Source of the DNA: a virus
IMG/VR virus record: IMGVR_UViG_3300020442_004286
Coordinates: 1-40,773 of that record
Strand: one strand, 5' to 3'
Length of the DNA stretch: 40,773 bases
The position numbers and the translations under genes are program-made. This document shows, piece by piece, positions 1-8,053 of this stretch; position 1 is the first letter of the stretch, and each line of letters starts with the position of its first letter. The notes under the pieces were generated by a model. That model was not told the origin of the DNA. It saw nothing but the letters and a program-made list of their open reading frames with translations, and searched no databases.

Positions 1-1
1 C

Positions 2-1111
2 TGGAGAGCAGGTTTTAGAGAAGGAGTAAAAATGTGTCTTTTAGAAGGAGAAAAACCTTCTAAAAAAGATATGAGAGAAATACATTGGAAAAACCTAAAT
101 CGTTTATATGTTTGGTGTATGGTAGGTTCTGATATAAAAAATGGCTTATGGGCAATATATGGAGCAAGAGAAGGTTTTTATAAAACCATGTGTACTGATT
201 GGGATTACGTAAATGTTCGAGACTTTGAATGGTTGAATAATTATTGGAAAGATAAAAGTAATCTTACAGAAACAGATGTTATACAACATTGTTATGATTT
301 AGGGTTAGATATTAAAAGTGAACTGGAAGTTCCAATAGATCCTGAACCCTTTAGTGCAGGACAAAGTAAATTTTTTAAACAAATATATACAAGCCCTACT
401 AGACCTCAACACACTTCTATTGTCACAAATAAAAATAGCAATTACGACATAATTATGATTTCTTATGGCGAACAAAATAGCAATCATAATTATAGTATGT
501 TAAAGAAAAGATTTCCTGATGCAAAACGTATACACGGTGTCAAAGGCATTGCTAATGCTCATATAGCCGCCGCAGAAATTTGTGATACTGATATGATGTG
601 GATAGTGGACGGAGATGCTGAAATCATTGATAATTTTAGTTTTGATTATATTGTACCTGATAGTGATAAAGACGCTGTTCATGTATGGAGAAGTATAAAC
701 CCTATAAATGATTTAGAATACGGATATGGCGGAGTAAAACTTTTACCTACAGAACTTACAAAAAAAGTAGATAAGAATAAAATTGATGTGAATACAAGTA
801 TTAGCACTAAATTTATAGTAAAAAAAGAATTAAGTTGTATTACAAAATTTAATACAGGCCCTTTTGAAGCCTGGAAAAGTGCTTTTAGAGAATGTGCTAA
901 ATTAGCAAGCAAAGTAATTGATAGACAAAAGGAGGATGAAACAAATGCAAGACTTAAAACTTGGACAACCGTGGGACACGATAGATTATATGGCAAATAC
1001 GCTTTGGCAGGCGCGATGGCTGGTATGGAGTTTGGCCTTTCTAGGAGGTCTGATCTTAGGTTAATAAATGATTTTGAATGGTTAGAGGAAAAATTTAATG
1101 AAAAAGTTTGA
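2..1111 (+). CDS. Glycosyltransferase-like protein, tandem-domain, 5' end outside window
   Basis: The open frame runs in from the left edge (codons W-R-A-G-F-R-E-G-V-K precede the first ATG at 32), so this is the C-terminal part of a longer protein. A complete domain spans about nt 430-1111: an N-terminal IIMISYGE strand, an HGVKGIANAH segment, then WIVDGDAEI, a DxD-like motif typical of nucleotide-sugar-dependent GT-A folds. The fragment before it (W-R-A-G-F-R-E-G to FEWLNNYW) resembles the end of the complete domain (AWKSAFRECAKL to FEWLEEKF), so the gene carries at least two tandem copies. The role is inferred as sugar transfer to a phage or host glycan or protein; donor and acceptor are unknown. 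It overlaps the next gene by 14 nt. Confidence 0.6.
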   Translation, partial: WRAGFREGVKMCLLEGEKPSKKDMREIHWKNLNRLYVWCMVGSDIKNGLWAIYGAREGFYKTMCTDWDYVNVRDFEWLNNYWKDKSNLTETDVIQHCYDLGLDIKSELEVPIDPEPFSAGQSKFFKQIYTSPTRPQHTSIVTNKNSNYDIIMISYGEQNSNHNYSMLKKRFPDAKRIHGVKGIANAHIAAAEICDTDMMWIVDGDAEIIDNFSFDYIVPDSDKDAVHVWRSINPINDLEYGYGGVKLLPTELTKKVDKNKIDVNTSISTKFIVKKELSCITKFNTGPFEAWKSAFRECAKLASKVIDRQKEDETNARLKTWTTVGHDRLYGKYALAGAMAGMEFGLSRRSDLRLINDFEWLEEKFNEKV

Positions 1112-2294
1112 ATTATTAGATAGATTTGAATTATTATATCCTCAAGTTGAACAGTTAGCAGAACTTCGCAGGCTTTATATTGATAAGGACTTATCCAGTT
1201 TATTTAAAATTACTAATGCAGATGAAGAACTTCGTAAAGCGGTGATGGAACAAAATCTACACAGTGTTTTTAGATTAGCAGATAACAAATATGAAGATCT
1301 TAGAAAAGCAGTTGTAGAAAAAAATTGGCGAAGTATTTTTAGACTTTTGTTAGAAGATGAAAAAATTTCTAATGGTACTATAGATGATCTTAGGACAGCA
1401 GTGGTAGAAGAAAATTTAAATGGTTTGTTTAGATTGCTTGGACCAAAATATGAGGATTTAAGAAAAGCAGTAGTAGAAGAAAATATACATAGCATATTTA
1501 GATGTATGCCTGATACAAATGAAGATTTTCAAAAAGCAGTGACAGAAAAAAATATTTACAGCATTTTTAGGTTATTAGACGATGAAGATCTGCGTAAGTT
1601 AGTAACAGAAGATAATGATTGGAAGCTATGGCCTGTGTTAGAACGTTATATCGACACACAATTTGTTACAGCATTTAAAAACTTCTTTGTTAACAAAACT
1701 GAAATAGCGGAAGACTGCTTTAGTAGAGGCCAATTACAAAGTAAAGCATGGTTAGTAAATGAACTTAAAAAATTAAATCCTCAACTTGGCACAGTATTTC
1801 TTTGTGCAGGTTGGTACGCAACATTAAGTACAATGCTTTTTGAAAATGATTTTGATATTAAATGTGTAAGGAGTTTTGATATAGATCCTAGTTGTGTTGA
1901 AATTTCAGAAATATTTAATAAACCTTGGGTAGTTGATAATTGGAAATTTAAAGCTATTACAGAAGATATAAAAAATATTAATTATTCCAAACATGAATGG
2001 CAGATGTGGAGTGATAAAAATGATAGGTTAAGCAGTCCAATAAGTGATACTCCTGATACAATTATTAATACTAGTTGTGAACATATTGAAAATTTTTCGG
2101 AATGGTATGATAAAATACCTTATGGCAAATTACTTATATTACAAAGTAATAATTATTTTTCAATAGCAGAACATTTTAACTGTTCAAAATCATTAGAAGA
2201 TTTTGAAATACAAACACCTATGCGCCAAGTAAAGTACAGTGATGAACTGGATTTAGGTGAGTACACGAGGTATATGAGAATTGGATATAAGTAA
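1098..2294 (+). CDS. Repeat-containing SAM-dependent methyltransferase-like protein
   Basis: 398 aa. The N-terminal half (residues about 21-181) holds seven degenerate copies of a 19-residue motif of the form EDLRKAVxExNxxSIFRLL. The C-terminal half (about 225-398) looks like a Rossmann methyltransferase: strand GTVFLCAGWYATL in the motif-I position, RSFDIDPSC as the acidic motif II (D of IDP), and TIINTSCEHI in the motif-IV position. The classical GxGxG loop is replaced by CAGWYA, so SAM binding is inferred rather than certain. The repeats probably mediate binding or oligomerisation. The ATG overlaps the upstream GT gene, suggesting translational coupling and a shared pathway. Confidence 0.6.
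   Translation: MKKFELLDRFELLYPQVEQLAELRRLYIDKDLSSLFKITNADEELRKAVMEQNLHSVFRLADNKYEDLRKAVVEKNWRSIFRLLLEDEKISNGTIDDLRTAVVEENLNGLFRLLGPKYEDLRKAVVEENIHSIFRCMPDTNEDFQKAVTEKNIYSIFRLLDDEDLRKLVTEDNDWKLWPVLERYIDTQFVTAFKNFFVNKTEIAEDCFSRGQLQSKAWLVNELKKLNPQLGTVFLCAGWYATLSTMLFENDFDIKCVRSFDIDPSCVEISEIFNKPWVVDNWKFKAITEDIKNINYSKHEWQMWSDKNDRLSSPISDTPDTIINTSCEHIENFSEWYDKIPYGKLLILQSNNYFSIAEHFNCSKSLEDFEIQTPMRQVKYSDELDLGEYTRYMRIGYK
1158..1640 (+). repeat. Seven degenerate 19-aa coding repeats
   Basis: Within the methyltransferase-like gene, the units begin at about residues 21, 43, 66, 96, 119, 142 and 163. The consensus is acidic-D-L-R-K-A-V-x-E-x-N-x-x-S-[IL]-F-R-L-L. The central units are nearly identical in protein (EDLRKAVVEKN and EDLRKAVVEEN), whereas the first and last have decayed. 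Linkers of 3-11 residues separate the units. This is a periodic helical-repeat pattern. Confidence 0.8.
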
Positions 2295-2514
2295 CTTAAC
2301 ATTAAGACAATTACAGCAAGAAAGTGCAAGAGCATTAAATACAATGCAAGCTACAAACAACAATATCTATCAATTTAATAAACAAGCACATCATAATAGT
2401 CAGATGTGGTACAAAGCTGTCATCGAGTGGTATATAAATACTTATGGAGATTTACCGAGTAAAATTGGACCAGGTAAAGATATAAGATTAATTTTAGATG
2501 ATACATCCATTTAA
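2281..2514 (+). CDS. Small hypothetical protein, TTG start
   Basis: 77 aa, not recognised. It begins with TTG inside the end of the methyltransferase gene (14-nt overlap), about 10 nt after a GAGG, and overlaps the following radical SAM gene by 17 nt. It is predicted to be helical and polar, with a Gln/Asn-rich N-terminal third, aromatic residues in the middle (MWYKAVIEWYINTYG) and no cysteine, signal peptide or membrane segment. Its position directly before a radical SAM enzyme makes a partner or substrate role conceivable, but nothing in the sequence proves it. An internal ATG (MQATNNN) would give a shorter product. Confidence 0.5.
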   Translation: MDISNLTLRQLQQESARALNTMQATNNNIYQFNKQAHHNSQMWYKAVIEWYINTYGDLPSKIGPGKDIRLILDDTSI

Positions 2515-3478
2515 TAAATTAGAAACCGTTCCTAAATTCAAAAGCATGACATGGGTATCTCATACTTATTGTAATTATAGTTGTGATTATTGCGTGCCAG
2601 AATTTTATAATGGCAAATATAGATGGAAAGATGATTTCACTGATATTATAAATTTAGTAAAAAATTTTAGAAAAAACAGTCCTTTAAGATTTGACATTAT
2701 GGGGGGAGAACCAACTTTATGGCCAAAGTTTTCTGATCTATGTAAAAAAATAAATGATACTGGAGAAAAAAATTATATAACATTTTCTACTAATGGAAGT
2801 AGAACAATAAATTGGTGGAAGAAATTTGACGCACCCACTTCCGAAGTTGTTTTATCTTTTCATATTATAAGTGGAGCTAGTATAAGTCATTTTATAGAAG
2901 TGATAAAAATTTTATCTGACAAAGGATATAGAGTGATAGTTTTTTTAATGATGCACCCTAAACATTTTAAATCTATCAAAAAATCAGCAAAAAAAGTTAT
3001 TAAATTAAATCTAAAATGTAAATTATATGTAAAATTAGTTACAGATTGGAAAAACATGGAAAAAGGTGGAGCGTTAATTGATGGATATACACAGCAAATG
3101 AAGGACTTTGCTGTTAAGATTAAATATGAAAAATCTCATCCAAGAAATGATTTTTGGAAAAATTTATGCTTACATGCAAGTTACAGTAAATCTGACAAAA
3201 GACCAATTGATTTGAGAGACCTTATTGTCCAAGAGAAAAACAGTTTTAAAGGTTGGATGTGTGCTACTGGTATTGATTATATTGGTGTAGAACCTAATGG
3301 TGATATATACGGTAGCCAATGTCGTCATCACGGTAAACTTGGAAATATTCATACTGGCTACACATTGCCAAAGACACCACAGACATGCTACAGAGAGTTT
3401 TGTAATTGTGGAAGCGATTTAGAAATATACAAATTTATAGATAGGAAAGCCGATGTCAATACATCAAAAATTTTGTAA
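2498..3478 (+). CDS. Radical SAM protein with SPASM-like C-terminus
   Basis: 326 aa. The radical SAM cluster motif is CNYSCDYC (C25, C29, C32), and the SAM-binding strand reads IMGGEP (residues 68-72). The C-terminus carries five cysteines (about C255, C275, C297, C302, C304) in a pattern W-x-C ... C-R-H-H-G ... T-C-x4-C-x-C, consistent with one auxiliary Fe-S cluster. It is a paralog of the protein at 17589-18701, sharing CNYxCxYC and the LGNIxTGxTL tail motif. SPASM/twitch radical SAM enzymes modify peptides or small molecules by H-atom abstraction; the substrate here is unknown. It is coupled to its neighbours on both sides by short overlaps. Confidence 0.85.
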   Translation: MIHPFNKLETVPKFKSMTWVSHTYCNYSCDYCVPEFYNGKYRWKDDFTDIINLVKNFRKNSPLRFDIMGGEPTLWPKFSDLCKKINDTGEKNYITFSTNGSRTINWWKKFDAPTSEVVLSFHIISGASISHFIEVIKILSDKGYRVIVFLMMHPKHFKSIKKSAKKVIKLNLKCKLYVKLVTDWKNMEKGGALIDGYTQQMKDFAVKIKYEKSHPRNDFWKNLCLHASYSKSDKRPIDLRDLIVQEKNSFKGWMCATGIDYIGVEPNGDIYGSQCRHHGKLGNIHTGYTLPKTPQTCYREFCNCGSDLEIYKFIDRKADVNTSKIL

Positions 3479-3890
3479 AATTAATTTACAACATACAAAT
3501 TATAAAATGCTTCCTAATGCAAGGCTACTAAAAGCAAATGAAATTGATATAGATTATTTACAGAATGTTTTTAGACAATATTGTGCTTACAAAAATTTTG
3601 ACAGTGTAATGCCATTATTTGATAGCGAATTTGAAGGAAATGATATTATTGGTTATTTTTATAACAATAAGATAGAAGCATTTACTATGGTAGGTGTGTA
3701 TGATGATACTAATTGTGAAAGCTATCAATTCTGTTGGACCTATCATGATCCTAACCTTAGACTAGGTATTGAAAGCATGAAGCATGAATGTGCTTACTAT
3801 AAAAGTTTAGGATTTAAATATTATTACTTAGGCCCACCAGGAAAATATAAAAGCCAACTTGAAGGTTATGAAGTGTGTGGAAAACTTTGA
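3453..3890 (+). CDS. GNAT/arginyltransferase-like (ATE-C-like) protein
   Basis: 145 aa. The middle strand pair (GYFYNNKIEAFTMVGVYDD) and the ending (helix of MKHECAYYKSLG, then FKYYYLGPPGKYKSQLEGYE) resemble the C-terminal GNAT fold of arginyl/leucyl-tRNA-protein transferases, where a YLGY-type segment is followed by K-x2-[FL]. Homology is weak and the assignment is tentative. ATG 3453 follows AGGAAAG by a few bases and overlaps the radical SAM gene by 26 nt; ATG 3507 is the alternative start. The 3' end overlaps the convergent gene by 25 nt. Confidence 0.5.
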   Translation: MSIHQKFCKINLQHTNYKMLPNARLLKANEIDIDYLQNVFRQYCAYKNFDSVMPLFDSEFEGNDIIGYFYNNKIEAFTMVGVYDDTNCESYQFCWTYHDPNLRLGIESMKHECAYYKSLGFKYYYLGPPGKYKSQLEGYEVCGKL

Positions 3891-4384
3891 ACAACATCAT
3901 TTAAATAATCTTTTGTCCAATTTTTATAATACTGCTTTTTCTTTAATATTTCTCTAGCTTTCTGTAATTTTTCTGCTTCTTGTAAAAGTATAAGTGCATA
4001 TGAACCTTGGTTTAATTTATATTCTAATACTTTTTCTTCAACAGCAGGATGATCTTCTAGTGCTATAAATCCTCTTTTTGTTAAAAATTTATCTGATGCA
4101 ATTTCTACTATATCGCTTAAATCATCACTTGAAATTAATTCTGGTTTACAGCCTAAAACTATAACTTCTTTTCCTTTTGGCCAGTGATAGCTATAATTTT
4201 CTAATTCTGCTAAAAAATATTCTTTCATAGACATCCTAGATTCATATTGATTATCTAGTTCTTGAATAACAATTTTATTTTTGATTAATGCTTCTTTAGC
4301 AAAAGGACATGCAGGTAGATTGTTAAATTCAGGTAAGTTTGTACTAAGTCTTTCTTTTATCCATTGCCGAATTTCATATTCCAT
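3866..4384 (-). CDS. Hypothetical protein with CPFA motif (DUF1415-like, weak)
   Basis: 172 aa from ATG 4384; an in-frame TTG at 4390 lies closer to an AAAGG and could be the real start. Not firmly recognised. The N-terminal W-I-K-E-R-L ... LPACPFAKEAL segment and the later VIVLGCKPELISSDDLSDIVE strand/helix loosely resemble DUF1415 proteins, which have a conserved CPFA motif. The C-terminal third is a Lys-rich helix (EKLQKAREILKKKQ). It lies immediately downstream of the amidinotransferase gene with a short overlap, so the two are probably co-translated and functionally linked. Confidence 0.5.
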   Translation of the reverse strand: MEYEIRQWIKERLSTNLPEFNNLPACPFAKEALIKNKIVIQELDNQYESRMSMKEYFLAELENYSYHWPKGKEVIVLGCKPELISSDDLSDIVEIASDKFLTKRGFIALEDHPAVEEKVLEYKLNQGSYALILLQEAEKLQKAREILKKKQYYKNWTKDYLNDVVQSFPHTS

Positions 4385-5585
4385 AATCAACTTGTTTACC
4401 TTTACGTTTAATATCTAGGGTTAAGCAATGCCAACCACCGTCCCAAAAAAATCTATGCCTTAGGGGACACACCACAGGCTCTATTTGATATTTACGTAAG
4501 TTTTCAATTAAATGTGGGTTTTCTGTGTTTACTACAACATGTCTTTCATCTAACACTAGACAGTTTACATCGAATATAGTTTCTTCTACATATCCAGTCC
4601 AGTCATGTAAAAAACTTTCTACAAACGCAGTGAATTCATCATTGTTTTCTTCTTCAGGCACCCACCACTTGCCTTGATTTTTGTGTTTCAAGTCCTTCCA
4701 GTGTTGTACCTTTGACCAGTTTGGATCTTCAAACCAAATTATTTCCCAACCTTTAAATAGATCCTTGAAAGGTTCTAAATCTCTGCTGGCTACAACTACT
4801 CCTGGCCTAATGACACTGAACACGGAATCATTATGACCACCTATAGATAATTTTTTATATTTGAATTCGGGATATTGTGTTTCTAAAAAATCTTCAACAA
4901 CAGTTGGTACTTGCCAAGTATCAACAAGACAAGTTTTTCCTATTCTAGTAAGATTAGGACTACAAAATGACGATAACATAAACCCTTCGTCTTTTTTATA
5001 CTTTGCAATATTGTTTGGTGTAACTTCTATGTTATTTTTTCCAAGGAAATTTTTTAAACTTCTATTACTACGTTCAAATTTAAATTTGCCGTCTTTTATA
5101 TCACAATCTATATTTTCTTTACCAAACCATTTTTCGTATTGAGGCAGTAATTTTTTTGTTGCAAAAGTCCAAGGATCTGTAGCTAATAATTTATTACCCA
5201 TTACAATACAATCATCTCTTGGTTGTAAAGGAGGATTCGGAACAAGACTAGGACTAACACCAGTGCTCCAAAAATTGTCATCATTTTTTTCTTCTTCGTC
5301 TCCTACATTTTTCCTATAACCTAGTTCGCCATTTACATTTACATAATCTAATATACTGTCTTTATATCCTAATTTTTTTACATCTGGTTTGTAAACTTTG
5401 ATATTATGACTCTTCATTGTATTTTCAAAATTTTCTAAATCTTCATTGGTATCATCAATAATTTTTTTCAATGCATCCTTTGCTCTTACATTTTTTACTG
5501 CATCAAAAAAATTACTGTCATAACAAGAACCTACTACAAGTTCTTCTAAAGGTTGAAATTCATCCCAACTATTAATTTTATTCAT
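4374..5585 (-). CDS. Glycine/inosamine amidinotransferase-like protein
   Basis: 403 aa, matching the usual length of L-arginine:glycine amidinotransferase and streptomycin-pathway inosamine-phosphate amidinotransferases. The N-terminus (NSWDEFQPLEELVVGSCYD) is the typical first strand of the pentein fold. GGHNDSVF supplies the catalytic His (H251), and FFWDGGWHCLTLDIKR carries the nucleophilic Cys (C387). The segment where the family has FDAAD reads FCSPNLTR, so the acidic triad member is not obvious. The family transfers an amidino group from arginine to an amine through a Cys-amidino intermediate; the acceptor is unknown. It is sandwiched between two small minus-strand genes with overlaps of 8-17 nt. 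Confidence 0.8.
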   Translation of the reverse strand: MNKINSWDEFQPLEELVVGSCYDSNFFDAVKNVRAKDALKKIIDDTNEDLENFENTMKSHNIKVYKPDVKKLGYKDSILDYVNVNGELGYRKNVGDEEEKNDDNFWSTGVSPSLVPNPPLQPRDDCIVMGNKLLATDPWTFATKKLLPQYEKWFGKENIDCDIKDGKFKFERSNRSLKNFLGKNNIEVTPNNIAKYKKDEGFMLSSFCSPNLTRIGKTCLVDTWQVPTVVEDFLETQYPEFKYKKLSIGGHNDSVFSVIRPGVVVASRDLEPFKDLFKGWEIIWFEDPNWSKVQHWKDLKHKNQGKWWVPEEENNDEFTAFVESFLHDWTGYVEETIFDVNCLVLDERHVVVNTENPHLIENLRKYQIEPVVCPLRHRFFWDGGWHCLTLDIKRKGKQVDYGI

Positions 5586-5907
5586 CTGGGTAGTCCCTGT
5601 ATAAGAAATGCTGTATTGTATCTACATCTACAAGATGATTAAATCCAATGTGTTCATCCTCTATGCTTTCTTCATTACTAATTACACTGGACATAGCATC
5701 GTCTAGTTGTTGCATATTTTTAAATTCCATATCTATTCTAAATTCTGGAAGATTCATAGATCTAAAGCCTAATTTACATCTAGTAAGTCGATAATTTTCA
5801 ATCCGGTTCATTTTGACCATTTTATCTAAAAATTTTTTCATTTTTGTAGTAAAATCTTTTGCATTAGAATTACTAGTATGATCGGCGTATATAGTGTATA
5901 TGTCCAT
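5578..5907 (-). CDS. DUF6614-like small alpha/beta-barrel protein
   Basis: 109 aa from ATG 5907. An ATG at 5964 would add 19 residues, but they lie upstream of the promoter-like motif and do not fit the family start. The sequence MDIYTIYAD ... FLDKMVKMNRIENYRLTRCKLGF ... EFRIDMEFKNMQQLDDAM ... LYRDYPD follows the order of motifs of DUF6614, a dimeric ferredoxin-like barrel family of unknown function. It overlaps the amidinotransferase start by 8 nt and is the first gene of the minus-strand trio. A weak AAAAGAG lies upstream. Confidence 0.65.
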   Translation of the reverse strand: MDIYTIYADHTSNSNAKDFTTKMKKFLDKMVKMNRIENYRLTRCKLGFRSMNLPEFRIDMEFKNMQQLDDAMSSVISNEESIEDEHIGFNHLVDVDTIQHFLYRDYPDE

Positions 5908-5933
5908 ATGTAAATTATGCTCTTTTATGTAGT

Positions 5934-5947
5934 GGTAAATATTTATT
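5934..5947. promoter_or_regulatory. Divergent pair of T4-late-like promoter motifs
   Basis: The plus strand reads GGTAAATA (5934-5941) and the minus strand AATAAATA (5947-5940). Both match 7 or 6 of the 8 bases of the T4 late element TATAAATA. If transcription starts 6 bases past each element, plus transcripts begin near 5947 and minus transcripts near 5934. The AT-rich background makes chance matches common; the intergenic, divergent position is what supports the call. Confidence 0.4.
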
Positions 5948-5955
5948 GTTAATAA

Positions 5956-6984
5956 ATGGAGCAAATATTAGATATGGTTTGGAATTCGGTATCTTTATTA
6001 AGAAAACACACAAAGCAAATAGTAAAACAAGTCACAGCAGAAATCTCAAATAAATATCCTAATAGAACAGTGTATTTCAATAAATGTAGTAGAGATTTAA
6101 AGTATATTTTTACTGCTATTGCAGATTGTTTGGAATCTGATAATCAAAAATCGTTGATGTATGTAATAAAAAATTTTTTTAGAGGTGGAGAATTACGTCT
6201 ACAAAGTATTGATGTAGAAATAGAAGCATACAGTATTGCAGAAAATAAAATTCACAATTTATTTGATGCAAGTAACATAGATCCTTTATTTAAACAAAAA
6301 GTAACAGATTGTTTTGATATAATAAAAGAAAATTTTAAAAATGGTTACACTGATACAACTTATCCTGATAACTCTTGGACACAGATGTTAGAAGCGAAGA
6401 AGCAGTGTGCAACCTGGAGTGATAAAAAAGTAGATAAAGAAGAAATAGAAAGTATACTAGATGATATACACAAACACTGTAATAGTAAACAAAATAAAGT
6501 ACCTTATGAAATTAAAGTAATGGATTGGTCTAATACAGAAATGCGAGATTTACTTTTTCGTCATGCCCGCGACGAAGAATCACCAGAAGGTAAAAAGATA
6601 ACCCATTATAATACACAAGTGCTGGCTCCTTATGTGTTTTTATTCTTTGAGAGAGATGACAATACATATGATGAAAGAGATCTATTAAGGATTTCTAATT
6701 TAGAAATAGGATTAGCTGTTCAAACAGCGGCTTTAAGTGCAGTATCTAAAGGCTTGAGCGTAGGATTTTGTAAATGTTTTAATGATAGAGATAGACAAGA
6801 ATTTCACAAAAAGTTTAATGTGTTTAGTTCGCCTAGTGTTGTTCTAGGAATTGGATATTATAAAGAAAACAAAACACAAATAAATTATCATACACAAAAA
6901 CAACATCAGGCTTGGATCAGTTCAACTGTTCAAGAAGGAAAACATATTAAACCTGCAATGTATGATTATGTAAGTTATGTATAA
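5956..6984 (+). CDS. Nitroreductase-fold flavoprotein
   Basis: 342 aa. The C-terminal half (about residues 185-320) has the nitroreductase signature order: MRDLLFRHARDEE, then an APYVFLFFERD strand, then EIGLAVQTAALSAVSKGLSVGFC (the central helix with A-x4-LxG(L)xxGFC), then PSVVLGIGYY. The N-terminal ~180 residues are an unrecognised helical extension. Family members are FMN-dependent NAD(P)H oxidoreductases acting on quinones, nitro groups, flavins or peptide heterocycles. ATG 5956 lacks a Shine-Dalgarno; ATG 5974 follows GGAG at 5958 and is a good alternative. It overlaps the next radical SAM gene by 8 nt, so the two may work together. Confidence 0.65.
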   Translation: MEQILDMVWNSVSLLRKHTKQIVKQVTAEISNKYPNRTVYFNKCSRDLKYIFTAIADCLESDNQKSLMYVIKNFFRGGELRLQSIDVEIEAYSIAENKIHNLFDASNIDPLFKQKVTDCFDIIKENFKNGYTDTTYPDNSWTQMLEAKKQCATWSDKKVDKEEIESILDDIHKHCNSKQNKVPYEIKVMDWSNTEMRDLLFRHARDEESPEGKKITHYNTQVLAPYVFLFFERDDNTYDERDLLRISNLEIGLAVQTAALSAVSKGLSVGFCKCFNDRDRQEFHKKFNVFSSPSVVLGIGYYKENKTQINYHTQKQHQAWISSTVQEGKHIKPAMYDYVSYV

Positions 6985-8053
6985 TTACGAAGATATTAAA
7001 ACAATCCATTTAGAAGTGACACAAAATTGTCAAGCCGCATGTCCTATGTGCGACCGTAACATGAATGGCGAAGGGGTCAATCCGCATATTAATCTAGATG
7101 AATTAAGTTTAGAAGATTGTAAGAATATTTTTACACCTAAGTTTATTTCTCAACTTGATACTATGTTCATGTGTGGCAATTTAGGAGATCCTATAATTGC
7201 ACGTGACACATTAGAAATTTTCAGATACTTTAGAAAACACAATCAAAACATGTGGCTAAGTATGAATACTAATGGAGGAGCTAGAGATGAAGAGTGGTGG
7301 ATGGGACTGGCAGACATATTTGCTCGTCGCGGTGCTGTTATTTTTAGCGTTGATGGCTTACGATCTACAAACCACTTATACCGCCAAGGCGTTGTTTGGG
7401 ACAACGTCGAACGTTCCATGAAAGCATTTATTAAAGGTGGAGGCAGAGCTCGTTGGGATTACTTAATTTTTGAACACAATCAACATCAAGTAGAAGAAGC
7501 AGAATCTCTTAGTAAGGAATGGGGTTGCGAAAAATTTATTGCTAAAAAAACTGGCAGATTCATTACTACACAGTCTAAGAAAAAAGATACTCACCAAGCT
7601 GTAAATAAAAAAGGAAAAACTACAACACAACTTAAAAAACCTGAAAAAAAATATCAAAACAAAGCGTTAAAAAAACAAGATGTAATCATTAACAAGTACG
7701 GTAGTATGGATGTTTACTACGATGATGCTCCTATAGTTTGTAAAGTTAAAAAAGAAAACAGCTTGTTCATAACAGCTGAAGGTTTAGCTTTGCCTTGTTG
7801 TTGGACAGCAGGACGTATGTATAAGTGGTGGCATGAAGATCCATATGTTGAGCAAATATGGACTCATATTGATATTGCAGGAGGCAAACAAGCATTAGAT
7901 GCACGACAAGGCCTTGACAAAGTGTTTGACACAGGAATTTTTAATACTATTCAAGATAGTTGGAAATTAGATAGTTGTAATTTGGGAAAATTAAAAGTTT
8001 GTGCAATGAAGTGTGGAGCAGAATTTGACCCATTTACGGAGCAATTTAAATAA
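6977..8053 (+). CDS. Radical SAM/SPASM protein
   Basis: 358 aa. The cluster motif is CQAACPMC (C18, C22, C25). MFMCGNLGDPI stands where the GGEP loop normally is, as in other phage SPASM proteins. FSVDGL is a core barrel strand. A Lys/Gln-rich spacer (about residues 200-235) separates the barrel from the SPASM-like region, which has IVCKV, LPCCWT and a C334-x7-C342-x3-C346 tail. It is a paralog of the next gene, which starts on the shared TAATG. GC content rises to 43-48 % over 7321-7440, well above most of the window. Substrate unknown; peptide or small-molecule modification is typical of the family. Confidence 0.85.
   Translation: MYNYEDIKTIHLEVTQNCQAACPMCDRNMNGEGVNPHINLDELSLEDCKNIFTPKFISQLDTMFMCGNLGDPIIARDTLEIFRYFRKHNQNMWLSMNTNGGARDEEWWMGLADIFARRGAVIFSVDGLRSTNHLYRQGVVWDNVERSMKAFIKGGGRARWDYLIFEHNQHQVEEAESLSKEWGCEKFIAKKTGRFITTQSKKKDTHQAVNKKGKTTTQLKKPEKKYQNKALKKQDVIINKYGSMDVYYDDAPIVCKVKKENSLFITAEGLALPCCWTAGRMYKWWHEDPYVEQIWTHIDIAGGKQALDARQGLDKVFDTGIFNTIQDSWKLDSCNLGKLKVCAMKCGAEFDPFTEQFK

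Noticed and set aside
2433-2440. Exact TATAAATA about 58 bases before the radical SAM gene at 2498
   Set aside because: It lies inside the small coding frame 2281-2514, and such 8-mers are expected dozens of times by chance in DNA this AT-rich; no other support for a promoter here.
2281-2514. Calling the region a RiPP gene cluster with this gene as precursor
   Set aside because: SPASM and twitch radical SAM enzymes often modify peptides, but no leader/core pattern, protease or transporter is present, so only a low-interest note was kept.
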